A stretch of DNA of 64,000 nucleotides from CAZOOK01 sp964581385 (GTDB lineage: Bacteria > Pseudomonadota > Gammaproteobacteria > Nevskiales > Nevskiaceae). The translations under genes and the position numbers were made by a program. Of the stretch, positions 45,983 through 54,796 are shown piece after piece. Below the pieces are notes generated by a model that was not told where the DNA came from, did no database searches, and worked only from the letters and a program-made list of their open reading frames with translations. The first letter of the stretch is position 1. Every line of letters starts with the position of its first letter. The stretch is taken from the NCBI GenBank assembly GCA_964581385.1, contig CAZOOK010000016.1, positions 62,001-126,000 of the forward strand, in the 5' to 3' direction.

Positions 45983-46672
45983 GTGGAGCTCACAGCGACG
46001 ACAATGCGTAAACAGAAGGTAGGCCGCGAGGATTCAGCAACACGCTCCGCACTGCTGGATGCAGCCGAGCAGATGATGCGGGAGGAGGGATATGCGGCGG
46101 TGACCTCACGACGCGTCGCTGCCAAGGCGCTAGTGCGAGCGCAGCTCGTCCACTACTATTTTCCGACCATGGATGACTTGTTCCTCGCGCTCTTCCGGCG
46201 ACGGGCACAAACCGGGCTGCCATTGATGGCCAAGGCACTTGAGGATGGCCGCGTCTTCCAAGTGTTGTGGCAACAGAACACCGATCGTGCCAACGCCACC
46301 ATGAACCTCGAGTTCATGGCACTCGCCAATCACCGCAAGTCGTTACGAACCGAATTTGCAAAATTCGGAGAAGAGTTAAGACGGCTGCAACATCAAGCGC
46401 TACTTCGACACTTCAAGACCTCCGGTGTAAACCCTGAGATCGATCCTCGCGTAATGACATTCTTGTTTGCCAGCGCAGGGATTCTTCTAGCCTTAGAATC
46501 AGAGGCCGGCATATCGTTCGGCCACGCCAAAGTCCGCGCTGCTGTTAAGTCAATGCTGAAACGTGTATCCACCACCGGATCTGTCCCGGAAGCCGCCGCC
46601 GACAACGCATTGAGAACAAAAGGACGATCCAAGCGCCGCGGCAAATCAGGCTCTGCGACCGCGGTCGATTGA
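45983..46672 (+). CDS. TetR-family regulator
   Basis: A 229-residue TetR protein: ATRSALLDAAEQMMREEGY followed by TSRRVAAKALVRAQLVHYYF is the DNA-binding domain, and the C-terminal third is helical with a basic tail (KGRSKRRGKSG). The start is GTG at 45983 or ATG at 46004; neither has a strong ribosome site. Its stop directly abuts a 40-bp perfect inverted repeat. It may regulate the thiolase upstream or the phosphotransferase downstream. Confidence 0.85.
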   Translation: MELTATTMRKQKVGREDSATRSALLDAAEQMMREEGYAAVTSRRVAAKALVRAQLVHYYFPTMDDLFLALFRRRAQTGLPLMAKALEDGRVFQVLWQQNTDRANATMNLEFMALANHRKSLRTEFAKFGEELRRLQHQALLRHFKTSGVNPEIDPRVMTFLFASAGILLALESEAGISFGHAKVRAAVKSMLKRVSTTGSVPEAAADNALRTKGRSKRRGKSGSATAVD

Positions 46673-46712
46673 TTTTGGCGATCGCCCAACTATTTTTGGG
46701 CGATCGCCAAAA
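46673..46712. repeat. 17-bp perfect inverted repeat with GGCGATCGCC cores
   Basis: TTTTGGCGATCGCCCAA (46673-46689) and its exact complement TTGGGCGATCGCCAAAA (46696-46712) surround a 6-base loop. Each arm is itself nearly palindromic around GGCGATCGCC. It begins on the base after the TetR stop. The arms are flanked by A rather than T on the plus strand, so it is not a typical intrinsic terminator; a pair of operator sites is more likely. Confidence 0.7.
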
Positions 46713-46718
46713 AAACCC

Positions 46719-46748
46719 TTGACCCCCGTAGACAGGGTTATGTAGGCT
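46719..46748 (+). promoter_or_regulatory. Possible promoter for phosphotransferase
   Basis: TTGACC (46719-46724) is a good -35 match. TAGGCT (46743-46748), 18 bases on, is a weak -10. The promoter begins six bases after the inverted repeat, so a protein bound there would block or activate it. Confidence 0.35.
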
Positions 46749-46817
46749 GCGTGCCGAAGTCACTTTAATTCCTTACAAAAGTGATTGATGCTGCTTCTTT
46801 GCGGTGGAGCGCTGTAA

Positions 46818-47939
46818 ATGAATAGCTGTGCGGGGAAATCCAAGAACATGCCGGCTACCGGAAGGTCTATCCATGGGCCGGCCATTCCACGCAACTGGAA
46901 CATCACGCCAGAGTGGATGACTCAAGTCGTCGCCGCCCGGCATCCGGGCGCGAAGGTATCCGCAGTCAAGCGCATCGGTGGTTCAGATGGCACGTCGAGC
47001 CGTGCATTGTTCGAGTTGCAGTACTCGGAAGGGAGGGGACCCAAGACACTTTTTGCTAAAACGAAGGGCAACGCCCTGCGCCGCTTCTTCCAGTGGGCGA
47101 CGGAAAATGCCTTCATTGAAGGCCGGCTGGTTGAGTCTGGAGCCTGTCTTCCTCTTGAGCACCCCGTTTTTTACTACGGGGCCGTGGATTATCTTCGTCT
47201 CAACGACATGATAATCATGGAGAACGTCATCGAGCGTGGAGCAGTGCTCAATGATGCGACTCGACCCCTGACGGTGGCCACCGTAGCTCAAGGACTGGAA
47301 GGCCTGGCCACGCTTCATAGTCGATACTGGCGATTCTCCAAGGCCACTGACCCGCAGCTGGGGTGGGTTCGCCCCTGGACCGCATCGCGTAGCTTCAAAG
47401 CATTGGTCAAGTTGGGATGCACGAGGGGTATCCCTCGGCTTCGGGAACAGTTGCCCGATGACGTAGCGGCATTGGGACCCGAGGGCATGGTGAACATGTG
47501 GACGCGTCAGATGGATTCTGGAAATAGCGCAGCAGCCACACTTCTTCATGGGGACGCCCATGTAGGGAACACATACACCCTGCCGGATGGCGACCTGGGT
47601 TTCTTCGATTGGGGTGTCGTGCGAAAAGGGCATTGGTCGTACGATGTCGGGTACTTCATCATCAGCGCGCTCGATGAGAACGACCGTCGCCACTTTGCAC
47701 AAGACTTGGTCGAATGCTATCGAAAAGCGCTGGATGTGCCCCGCGATGATCGCATGAGTTCGGCCGATGCCTGGCTGCGTTTCCGCAGCTCGCCGCCCTA
47801 CGGTCTCGCCATATGGGTCACGACCGGCGCCGAAGACCAATATCAGCGGCCGGAGATATGTACGCGACTTGCGGCTCGATTTGCTTCGGCGTTCGTCGAT
47901 CTGAATACGCCCGAAGCGCTTGCGCGCCTTGGCAGCTGA
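46818..47939 (+). CDS. APH-type phosphotransferase
   Basis: A 373-residue kinase-fold protein of the aminoglycoside-phosphotransferase / ecdysteroid-kinase-like group. LLHGDAHVGNTY contains the Brenner motif (H244, D246, H248, N251), and the metal aspartate D264 is in FFDWGVV. An N-terminal lobe lysine is probably in LFAKTKG (K81). These proteins phosphorylate small hydroxylated molecules; none is tied to antibiotic resistance here. GGAG lies nine bases before the ATG. It is followed seven bases later by a phosphatase gene, an opposing pair. Confidence 0.83.
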   Translation: MNSCAGKSKNMPATGRSIHGPAIPRNWNITPEWMTQVVAARHPGAKVSAVKRIGGSDGTSSRALFELQYSEGRGPKTLFAKTKGNALRRFFQWATENAFIEGRLVESGACLPLEHPVFYYGAVDYLRLNDMIIMENVIERGAVLNDATRPLTVATVAQGLEGLATLHSRYWRFSKATDPQLGWVRPWTASRSFKALVKLGCTRGIPRLREQLPDDVAALGPEGMVNMWTRQMDSGNSAAATLLHGDAHVGNTYTLPDGDLGFFDWGVVRKGHWSYDVGYFIISALDENDRRHFAQDLVECYRKALDVPRDDRMSSADAWLRFRSSPPYGLAIWVTTGAEDQYQRPEICTRLAARFASAFVDLNTPEALARLGS

Positions 47940-47946
47940 GGGATTT

Positions 47947-48738
47947 ATGACCCCTGAAAGCAGCGTTCCCGCCAATTCTGGATGCCCAGCCATCCTCGAA
48001 GGCTCGGCCAATTTCCGCGATCTCGGCGGCTATCCGACAGAAGCCGGTCGACGCATTCGGCGAGGACAACTATTTCGCGCCGGCAATATGGCGCGACTGA
48101 CAGACACCGACCACCAAGTCCTGGCACGCCTAGCGATCAAGACCATCTGTGACCTGCGTTCGACTCACGAGCGCGAGGCCGAACCCTATGTCTGGTGTTC
48201 GGTCGCGGGGGTCGCCTATTGGGCCTGTGACAGCTCGGAAAGCTTTGCGGACCTGGGAAGATTAATTGCCACCGGCCAGCTGACCGCAGAAACGGCCCGC
48301 ACCACCATGATTGAAGGCTACCGGCGCTTGCCTTTCGAGCAGGCCGCAGCCGTCACCGAATTGCTTCGCCGGCTTGCTGTGGGAGAGCTCCCCTTAGTCT
48401 TCAATTGCTCCGCCGGTAAAGATCGGACAGGAGTTGCTGCCGCCATCATCTTGAGCGTGCTCGGCGTCTCCAGGGCAACCATCATCAAAGACTATCTGTT
48501 GACGAACGAAATACTACGGGGCAATCCGATGTTCAGAGAGAGAATCCAGGGGTTAGCAGCTCTTTCTAAGGCGCAGAATGAGGGCATGTCCGTGGTCCTG
48601 AGCGCTGACCCTGCCTATTTGAACGCAGCTCTCACCGCGATTGAAGACAGCTACAGTACGATCGATGTTTACGTGCGGAATAGACTCGGCATCAGCGACA
48701 AACTCCGTGCCCACATACACGAACAGCTCCTTGAATAG
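47947..48738 (+). CDS. Tyrosine-phosphatase family protein
   Basis: A 263-residue dual-specificity-type phosphatase. The signature NCSAGKDRTG gives C154 and R160 of CX5R; the N-terminal NFRDLGGY (22-29) and RAGNMARL are typical of the Y_phosphatase3 family (bacterial LipA/PtpB-like). The start at the ATG at 47947 has GAGGG before it; the TTG at 47920 lies inside the kinase gene. It is co-transcribed with the phosphotransferase. It may act on phosphorylated small molecules or lipids as well as proteins. Confidence 0.88.
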   Translation: MTPESSVPANSGCPAILEGSANFRDLGGYPTEAGRRIRRGQLFRAGNMARLTDTDHQVLARLAIKTICDLRSTHEREAEPYVWCSVAGVAYWACDSSESFADLGRLIATGQLTAETARTTMIEGYRRLPFEQAAAVTELLRRLAVGELPLVFNCSAGKDRTGVAAAIILSVLGVSRATIIKDYLLTNEILRGNPMFRERIQGLAALSKAQNEGMSVVLSADPAYLNAALTAIEDSYSTIDVYVRNRLGISDKLRAHIHEQLLE

Positions 48739-49024
48739 CGCCCCCAAGGTCAATAACACGGTTCCACCCAGCATTTGGTGCTGATGTGCCAGCCGCACAG
48801 CGTAGTATCTGCACGCCAACACCGGCAACACCCTTATATGTACAGGCCGGTGATCGCGTCGGCGACATCCTGCGGCTGCGCACCCTGCGACAGCGAATTC
48901 ATACGTCGCCCCACTTCGCTGATCAGGAACGGCATCGCCACCGTCATGCGCGTTTCGATGCTGTCGGATCGAGACTTCGCCGAAGCCTATTTGAAGTTTC
49001 AGTTCTAGCCCCGCCTCAGTTCGG

Positions 49025-49846
49025 CTAAAGCTTAAACACGCGCATTGCGTTCTGTCCAAGGAACATTGTTGTTGCCGTTTCATCCAGGCCCAGCGCGTCC
49101 AGTCCATCGAGTGCCTTGGCCGGCATGATCATCGGGTAGTTGGTGCCGAACAGCACCTTACTACGCCCATGGCCCTGCATGAATTCCACCAGGGCTTTCG
49201 GGTAGCGCTTGGCGGTGTAGGCTGAGGTGTCGATATAGACGTTCTCGTGCTTGGTGGCAATCGCGAGTGCTTCTTCCGTCCAAGGGTAGCCGATATGCCC
49301 GCCGACGATTGTCAATTCAGGGAAATCCAGCGCGACCTGATCCAGGTAGATTGGTCGTCCCACCTCGGAAGGCATTAGCGGACCGGTGTGGCCGATCTGA
49401 GTACAGAACGGGACGCCGAATTCACAGCAGGCGGCGTAGATGGGATAGAAGCGCCGATCCGTCGGCGGCAGCTCCCATAACCAGGGCAGTACACGGATCG
49501 CCTTGAAACCCAGCTCCTGGATGCAGCGACGCACCTCACGCACCGCGTTCATGGGCTTGGAGATATCCACGGACCCGACACCGACCAGCCGTTCCGGCGC
49601 TTGCGCGACGAAGCCGGCGACCTCGTCGTTGGAAATCATGACGTTCCGCGGCGCGACCCAGGCGCTGATCAAGCTTTTGTCCACATGCGCCTGATCCATC
49701 ATGACGATGGTCATCTCGACCGGCAGTTCTACCGTGGGCATCGGCGTCTTGGTCCAGCGGCGCAGGGACTCGAAGATCGGATCCTGCATGTGCCGCAGGG
49801 TGGGATGTTGTGCCCAGGCGTCGATGATCATGGCTTGCTGGGACAT
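49025..49846 (-). CDS. Amidohydrolase-fold protein, DAWAQH subfamily
   Basis: A 273-residue TIM-barrel protein related to the one at 14927. The usual metal motif DxHxH reads DAWAQHPTL, and GSDYP reads GTNYPM, so two canonical metal ligands are lost; GGHIGYPW keeps a middle histidine. QIGHTGP and DLDQVALDFPEL-like barrel strands are present. The frame opens at 49915, but the ATG at 49846 begins just before the first strand. The gene is transcribed alone, convergent with the phosphatase. Confidence 0.78.
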   Translation of the reverse strand: MSQQAMIIDAWAQHPTLRHMQDPIFESLRRWTKTPMPTVELPVEMTIVMMDQAHVDKSLISAWVAPRNVMISNDEVAGFVAQAPERLVGVGSVDISKPMNAVREVRRCIQELGFKAIRVLPWLWELPPTDRRFYPIYAACCEFGVPFCTQIGHTGPLMPSEVGRPIYLDQVALDFPELTIVGGHIGYPWTEEALAIATKHENVYIDTSAYTAKRYPKALVEFMQGHGRSKVLFGTNYPMIMPAKALDGLDALGLDETATTMFLGQNAMRVFKL

Positions 49847-49945
49847 GCGTTTCGTACTCGGTCGTACAGTCAGTCGGTTCGACGATTGTGTCAGGTAAGC
49901 ATGAGCAGCCGACACCGATAAGAATCAATTCTCGGCGCGCAATAA

Positions 49946-49957
49946 CATACTTGTATG
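49946..49957. promoter_or_regulatory. CATACTTGTATG dyad
   Basis: CATAC and GTATG form a perfect 5-bp dyad around TT, 99 bases upstream of the amidohydrolase ATG. It is the most symmetric member of the CATACTT group and suggests the full operator. Confidence 0.4.
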
Positions 49958-50118
49958 CGGGGCAGCATTGCCACCCACTATGACTACCTGTTTCCTCGTC
50001 GGTCGCACTACTTGCCGTACCTTAATCCCGTCCACCCTCTTCCACCAGACAGCCAGCTTTACCCCATTGCGTCGCAATTGCCATGTGCCTGCAGTGGTCG
50101 ATTACGATCGTGCGAGCA

Positions 50119-50158
50119 GAGAAGCACCATCAGGCGCGGACTGATAGCAATTCATTCC
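50119..50158. repeat. Dispersed 40-bp repeat, copy 1
   Basis: A 40-base segment beginning GAGAAGCACCATC and running through GCGCGGACTGATAGCA matches about 38 positions of the copy at 55564-55604. Here it abuts the decayed gene copy and supplies an in-frame stop to it. Confidence 0.6.
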
Positions 50159-50405
50159 GCAGCGGTGCATTGGATTCTGGCGACGAACACGCTCACCGCG
50201 CGCAATTGCTTGCTATAAAGCCCCACCCTTGCGTTGCCTGGCGGCCGCGGACCCCGTTCACCTTAAACATCGCCGACCAATTCGCAGGAACCAGCGCTGG
50301 TGTTGACTAACTAGATGAGAGTACAGGATTGCCCGATATACACAGTCGGACCGCTGAAGGAGATGCTTATTGTCAGCGGCGCATTTCAAGCTAGTTTGGA
50401 TATGA
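50155..50405 (-). pseudogene. Degenerate tandem copy of GloVer gene 3' end
   Basis: Read on the minus strand, these bases encode KLA*NAPLTISISFSGPTVY and then, after two further stops, LYSKQLR and VFVARIQCTAA. The intact gene just upstream ends KLVRNAPLTTSISFSRPTVY, LYSKQLRLPS and VAGIQCTAADG. The copy keeps one frame but carries several stops, so it is dead. It overlaps the last bases of the intact gene, so the intact protein's final few residues come from the duplication junction. Confidence 0.8.
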
Positions 50406-51941
50406 TGAACTAATCGTCACCGTTGCCGACGCATTCGATACACTTCCATCCGCAGCAGTGCATTGGATTCCGGCGACGAACGCGCTCGGCAGGCGCAATT
50501 GTTTGCTATAGAGCCTCACTGTCGTGCTGCCGCTAGTAGCTGCGGTGCCCTGCATACCTTGGACATCACCAAGCAATTCGCATGAGGTCGCACCGGTTGA
50601 TGACCAAGAGAGCGTGGTCGATTGCCCAAGATATACCGTCGGACGGCTGAACGAGATGCTAGTTGTCAGCGGTGCGTTTCGAACAAGCTTGAATATGCCG
50701 TACTGGCCAAAGTCCGGCTCTTCCAGGAAATCCAGGAGATTGCCTTGAGCGTCTTCCATTAACGGGAACACAGGCGGGGACGAACTGTTCAGAAGGGCGA
50801 CATTGGCCGGAAACGCAAGAAGGGTGGTAAAACTGCCACTTGGCGTAATACGAAAAACAGTTCCGATTCCGTCCAGTCCTTGCGCGTTAGTTGTGCCATA
50901 AAGATTGCCGTCGCGTGCCTGGATCAAGGTTTCCGGCGCATTTCCGTCGGCATTGACTGAGACGCCATGCACAACCCATTTGCCTGCAGTCCACTGGCAG
51001 CCCTTGAAGCAAGACCAACTCGGTGGAACATAGGTCGAATAGGTTTCGGGAAAGAATTGATGGAGAATAGTTGAGGCGGCAGCCGGGCTCAGTTTCAAGA
51101 CCTCGCCTGTCGCTCCGCTGTCCGGCGAAGCGCCGCTGCCGGTATCGGTGGCGTATAGATTCCCGTCGCTGCCCACGAGCAGCGACGTGAGATTTGCACC
51201 TGAGGCATAGAGCAATGTGAAACCGCAATCGGTCGTGAACCTGAAAACGCCGATAAAGGTATCGGTGACCCGGTTTCCCATCAAGCCGTAAAAACTTCCA
51301 TCGTTTGCTACAACCAGTTTTCCCGCGAATTCATTGCTCGTGAGAGGCAGCGAACATACGCTGGTATAGGCTCCATTGGTGGTCAACTTGAAGAACTCGG
51401 GTATGTAATCGCTGTTGTAGGATATGCCCCCGACGATGCCGTAAAAGTTACCATCCTTGCCTTGTACAAGGCTACGGCCCGTAAAAATCCCGGAATCCTG
51501 ATTCGCCTCGAACGAATACAACGTTGTGAAAGCACCGTCGGGCGTTAGTCGAAAGGCAGTGCCGAAACCGTGGGCGCCGCCATTTGTCGTATTGCCGTAA
51601 AAGTTTCCGTCACTGCCCAATAGAAGCTGGTTCGGATACGCACCATCGCTATTGAAACCGATACCGGTGGTTGGATCAAAATTATTGAGCGGACTGAACG
51701 TGTATAGACTGGTGACTGCGCCATCGACCGCAATTCGTCCGATAGCGTCGCCTACGGTTAGGTAATAAGCTCCGTCTGGCCCAATGATTGGTGCTCCAGT
51801 ACCCGCCCACGATGCCTGCTGGACGGGAACGATATACGCCGCGGTATTTGACGAAACATCAGCGACCTGAGATTTACTTGCTGCACTGGCTGTGTGGCCA
51901 GAGAAAATCGAAGCAGCCAGTACAAGATGGCGCATTAGCAT
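50391..51941 (-). CDS. Exported GloVer-repeat protein
   Basis: A 516-residue protein with a signal peptide (LVLAASIFSGHTASA) and a series of GloVer tandem repeats such as LLLGSDGNFYGNTTNGG, LVQGKDGNFYGIV and LIQARDGNLYGTTNA with GTVFRITPSG between them, predicted to form a propeller. The C-terminal 90 residues form an Ig-like domain (SISFSRPTVYLGQSTTLSW, IQCTAADGS). GGAG lies eight bases before the ATG. Paralogue of the protein at 58078-59859. The role, probably at the cell surface or outside, is unknown. Confidence 0.85.
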   Translation of the reverse strand: MLMRHLVLAASIFSGHTASAASKSQVADVSSNTAAYIVPVQQASWAGTGAPIIGPDGAYYLTVGDAIGRIAVDGAVTSLYTFSPLNNFDPTTGIGFNSDGAYPNQLLLGSDGNFYGNTTNGGAHGFGTAFRLTPDGAFTTLYSFEANQDSGIFTGRSLVQGKDGNFYGIVGGISYNSDYIPEFFKLTTNGAYTSVCSLPLTSNEFAGKLVVANDGSFYGLMGNRVTDTFIGVFRFTTDCGFTLLYASGANLTSLLVGSDGNLYATDTGSGASPDSGATGEVLKLSPAAASTILHQFFPETYSTYVPPSWSCFKGCQWTAGKWVVHGVSVNADGNAPETLIQARDGNLYGTTNAQGLDGIGTVFRITPSGSFTTLLAFPANVALLNSSSPPVFPLMEDAQGNLLDFLEEPDFGQYGIFKLVRNAPLTTSISFSRPTVYLGQSTTLSWSSTGATSCELLGDVQGMQGTAATSGSTTVRLYSKQLRLPSAFVAGIQCTAADGSVSNASATVTISSSYPN

Positions 51942-52188
51942 TGTGAATTCTCCCCGTGCTTCAAATGCAGTGCCAGTTATTATTTTGCGGCTTTGCTACA
52001 AGCCAACTGACACTTCACGGATAGTGCGCGGCAGCCAATTACGTGTCAATGTTGCAGCGCGCGCACACCTAATCATCAGTAACGGAGATGGTGTCGCCGC
52101 GTCGCAAGGAGATGTTCGCGAAGCTCGGCTTCGGCCCGCATGCTGTCGACCAAAATGGCCGGACCGAATTGGGAAACAAAGTCGCGAA

Positions 52189-53724
52189 TCACTCGACCAC
52201 AATATGTGGCACGTCGTTGTCAGCTCGCTTGCCCGCCGGCCGCACCAGTAGCAACAATGGCAGTGTCAGCAAGGTAGTTATCAGCATGAAGTAAAAATCA
52301 TCGAGGTAGGCAACCATGGTCGCCTGTACCGTGAGCTTGGCATTCAGGGCAGCCATGCCGGCGGCTGAGTTTATCTGGTGGGCGATATGAGGATCGCGGG
52401 CAGCTAGATTAAATGGTGTGATCCGCTCGGCCAGTGTTGAGTGAACAACCTGGGTGTTGCTGATCAGCAGCGCCTGCACTACTGAAATGCCGATACTGCT
52501 GCCGATGTTGCGCATCAGGCTAAACATTGCAGTACCCTGATTGCGGAGTTCCGGCACCAGCGTGGCAAATGTCATCGCCGCCATCGGCACATAGGCCATG
52601 CCGGTGCCGAACCCCTGCACGATGCCGGACCAGAATACCGGCGTGCCGTCCATCAGCAGATTAAAGCGTGTCATCTGCCACAGCGACACCGCGGTGATCA
52701 GAAAACCGGCGCCGATCAGCATGCGCGAATCGACACGGCCGACTAGCTTCCCGGCGATCATCATTGCCGCGAAGGTGCCGACACTGCGCGGCGCGACCAG
52801 CAAACCGGCGTCGTAGACCGGATAATTCATCAGGCTCTGTAGCATCGTCGGTAGCAGCGCTAGTGTCGCGAATAGCACGATGCCGACGACGAAGATAAAA
52901 ACGCTGCCGATGATGAAATTGCGATCCTTGAACAGCAAAAGTGGTATGAACGGTTGACGGCTGGTCGCGCTATGCACCACAAACATATAGAACGCGAGAC
53001 CGGCCGTGACAGCCTCGATCCAGATTTCGCGAGACCCGAACCAGTCCTTGATCGGCCCGCGATCAAGCACTAGCTGGAATGCGGCAACGGCAACGCTGAG
53101 CAGCGCGAAGCCGAAGAAATCGAACTGTGCGTGCCGAGCCTTGTCATTGGGGAGAAACGCCACCATCCCCAAAAAAGTGAGAATGCCCAAAGGCAGGTTG
53201 ATGTAGAACACCCAGCGCCAGCTGTAATTGTCGGTCAGCCAGCCGCCGAGGATTGGCCCCACCATCGGCCCCAACACGGTGCCCTGCGCCCAGAGCGCCA
53301 TTGCCTTGCCATGATTCTCCGGCGGATTGATATCGAACAATACCGCCTGCGACATTGGTACCAGCGCCGCGCCAGCCAATCCCTGCAAGAAGCGGAATAG
53401 CACAATCTCGGTCAGCGTCTGTGAGATCCCGCACAGTCCGGAGGTAATGGTGAAGGCGGCCACCGACAGGATGAACAACCGCTTGCGTCCAAAACGCTCG
53501 GCCAGCCAGCCGGTCAGCGGCATCATGATCGCGGCGGCAACGATATAGGACGTCAGCACCCATGCCATCTGATCCTGTGTGGCAGACAGCGCACTCTGCA
53601 TATGCGGGAGTGCCACGTTCGCAATGGTGTTGTCCAGCGTTTGCAGAATGGAAGCGAGCGCCACCGTCGCGGTGATCATCCCCCGCCGCAGCGGGGCTTC
53701 ACCCGCCGCGGCAAACTCACTCAT
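52189..53724 (-). CDS. EmrB-type MFS drug exporter (DHA2)
   Basis: A 511-residue, 14-helix proton antiporter: LDNTIANVALP and DQMAWVLTSYIVAAAI in helices 1-2, GWLAERFGRKRLF (motif A), and LRNQGTAMFSLMRNIGSSIG late in the protein. It starts with an ATGAGTGA overlap on the end of the HlyD gene (ATG at 53724). With the HlyD and MarR genes upstream it forms a complete efflux operon, which probably exports hydrophobic compounds or toxic intermediates. Confidence 0.92.
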   Translation of the reverse strand: MSEFAAAGEAPLRRGMITATVALASILQTLDNTIANVALPHMQSALSATQDQMAWVLTSYIVAAAIMMPLTGWLAERFGRKRLFILSVAAFTITSGLCGISQTLTEIVLFRFLQGLAGAALVPMSQAVLFDINPPENHGKAMALWAQGTVLGPMVGPILGGWLTDNYSWRWVFYINLPLGILTFLGMVAFLPNDKARHAQFDFFGFALLSVAVAAFQLVLDRGPIKDWFGSREIWIEAVTAGLAFYMFVVHSATSRQPFIPLLLFKDRNFIIGSVFIFVVGIVLFATLALLPTMLQSLMNYPVYDAGLLVAPRSVGTFAAMMIAGKLVGRVDSRMLIGAGFLITAVSLWQMTRFNLLMDGTPVFWSGIVQGFGTGMAYVPMAAMTFATLVPELRNQGTAMFSLMRNIGSSIGISVVQALLISNTQVVHSTLAERITPFNLAARDPHIAHQINSAAGMAALNAKLTVQATMVAYLDDFYFMLITTLLTLPLLLLVRPAGKRADNDVPHIVVE

Positions 53725-54796
53725 GGTCCGCTGCAAACAAACTGCGGTGATAGCCGGAGTCGACTACAACGGTGGCGCTCAGGCCGGAATGCAACGGTAC
53801 ATCCGGAATGTGTCCGTTGAATTCCAGGCGGATCGGAACCCGCTGGACCACCTTGACCCAGTTGCCGGTGGCGTTCTCGGGCGGCAGCGCCGAGAACTGC
53901 GAACCAGTACCCGGCGCAATGCTGACGACACGCGCGCGGAAGGTCTTATCGGGATACGTGTCGATGGTCACCGTCGCCTGTTGATCGATACGCACGTGCG
54001 TCAGCTGATCTTCCTTGAAGTTCGCTTCCACCCACATGTCGCGCGTCGAAATTAGGGCGAACACTGGGCTGGCGGCTTCGACGTAATCGCCCGCGTGCAA
54101 CTGCTCCACTTTGGTGACAATGCCGTCATCCGGCGCCGTTATGCTCGTATACGAAAGATTGAGTTCGGCACGATCAAGTTCGGCCTGTGCCACCTGCACT
54201 GTCGGATGTTTGGCGGGATCGATATTTGGATCGCCGCCGAGCACCGCCAGCGCGCTATCGACCTGGTGCTGCGCCGACGCCATCTGTTGGCTGGCTTCAT
54301 CGAAGGCATGTTTCGCCTGGTCAAATTGCGCCTGGGTAACAACACCGGAGGCCAGCAACTTCTGCCGGCGCTGATATTCCCTCTGCTGGTACTCCAGCGC
54401 ATCCTTTGCCGCCGCCAGCGCGGCGAGACGTTGGCCATAGGTGGCTTTGTCAACCGAGATCTGCAGTCGCACGGTGCCGAGTTTGGCGCGAGCCGACGCG
54501 ACAGCGATACGGTAAGGCTGATCATCGATCTGGAATAACAAATCGCCGCGTTTCACAAGCTGGTTGTCGCCGACAGCCACTGCGACGACCTTGCCGGAAA
54601 CATTGCTGCTGATCGACGCCCGCGCAGCCTGCACGTAGGCATCATCGGTCGACATATAGCGGCCGCCGGTCAACCAGAAATACAGCGCTCCGATTCCCAC
54701 AGTGACGACACCGAGCAGCAGCAACGGCAGCCGCCACCGTTCGTGCAGTAGCGGGCGGGCGGAATCGGACGATGCTGTAGATGCTGCGGTGCTCAT
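53717..54796 (-). CDS. EmrA-type membrane-fusion protein
   Basis: A 359-residue HlyD-family adaptor: one N-terminal membrane helix (LPLLLLGVVTVGIGALYFWL), TDDAYVQA, a long coiled coil (about 100-190) and the lipoyl-like half with LSYTSITAPDDGIV. It would link the EmrB-like pump to an outer-membrane channel, which is not in the window. It overlaps the MarR gene by four bases and the pump gene by eight. Confidence 0.92.
   Translation of the reverse strand: MSTAASTASSDSARPLLHERWRLPLLLLGVVTVGIGALYFWLTGGRYMSTDDAYVQAARASISSNVSGKVVAVAVGDNQLVKRGDLLFQIDDQPYRIAVASARAKLGTVRLQISVDKATYGQRLAALAAAKDALEYQQREYQRRQKLLASGVVTQAQFDQAKHAFDEASQQMASAQHQVDSALAVLGGDPNIDPAKHPTVQVAQAELDRAELNLSYTSITAPDDGIVTKVEQLHAGDYVEAASPVFALISTRDMWVEANFKEDQLTHVRIDQQATVTIDTYPDKTFRARVVSIAPGTGSQFSALPPENATGNWVKVVQRVPIRLEFNGHIPDVPLHSGLSATVVVDSGYHRSLFAADHE

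Noticed and set aside
46818..47939. Aminoglycoside resistance gene
   Set aside because: The kinase motifs match the wider APH fold, but the rest resembles ecdysteroid-kinase-like proteins and the surroundings are catabolic, so resistance is not supported.
48553..49107. Minus-strand open frame of 184 residues across the gap between phosphatase and amidohydrolase
   Set aside because: It overlaps the 3' ends of both real genes and has no ribosome site or family likeness.
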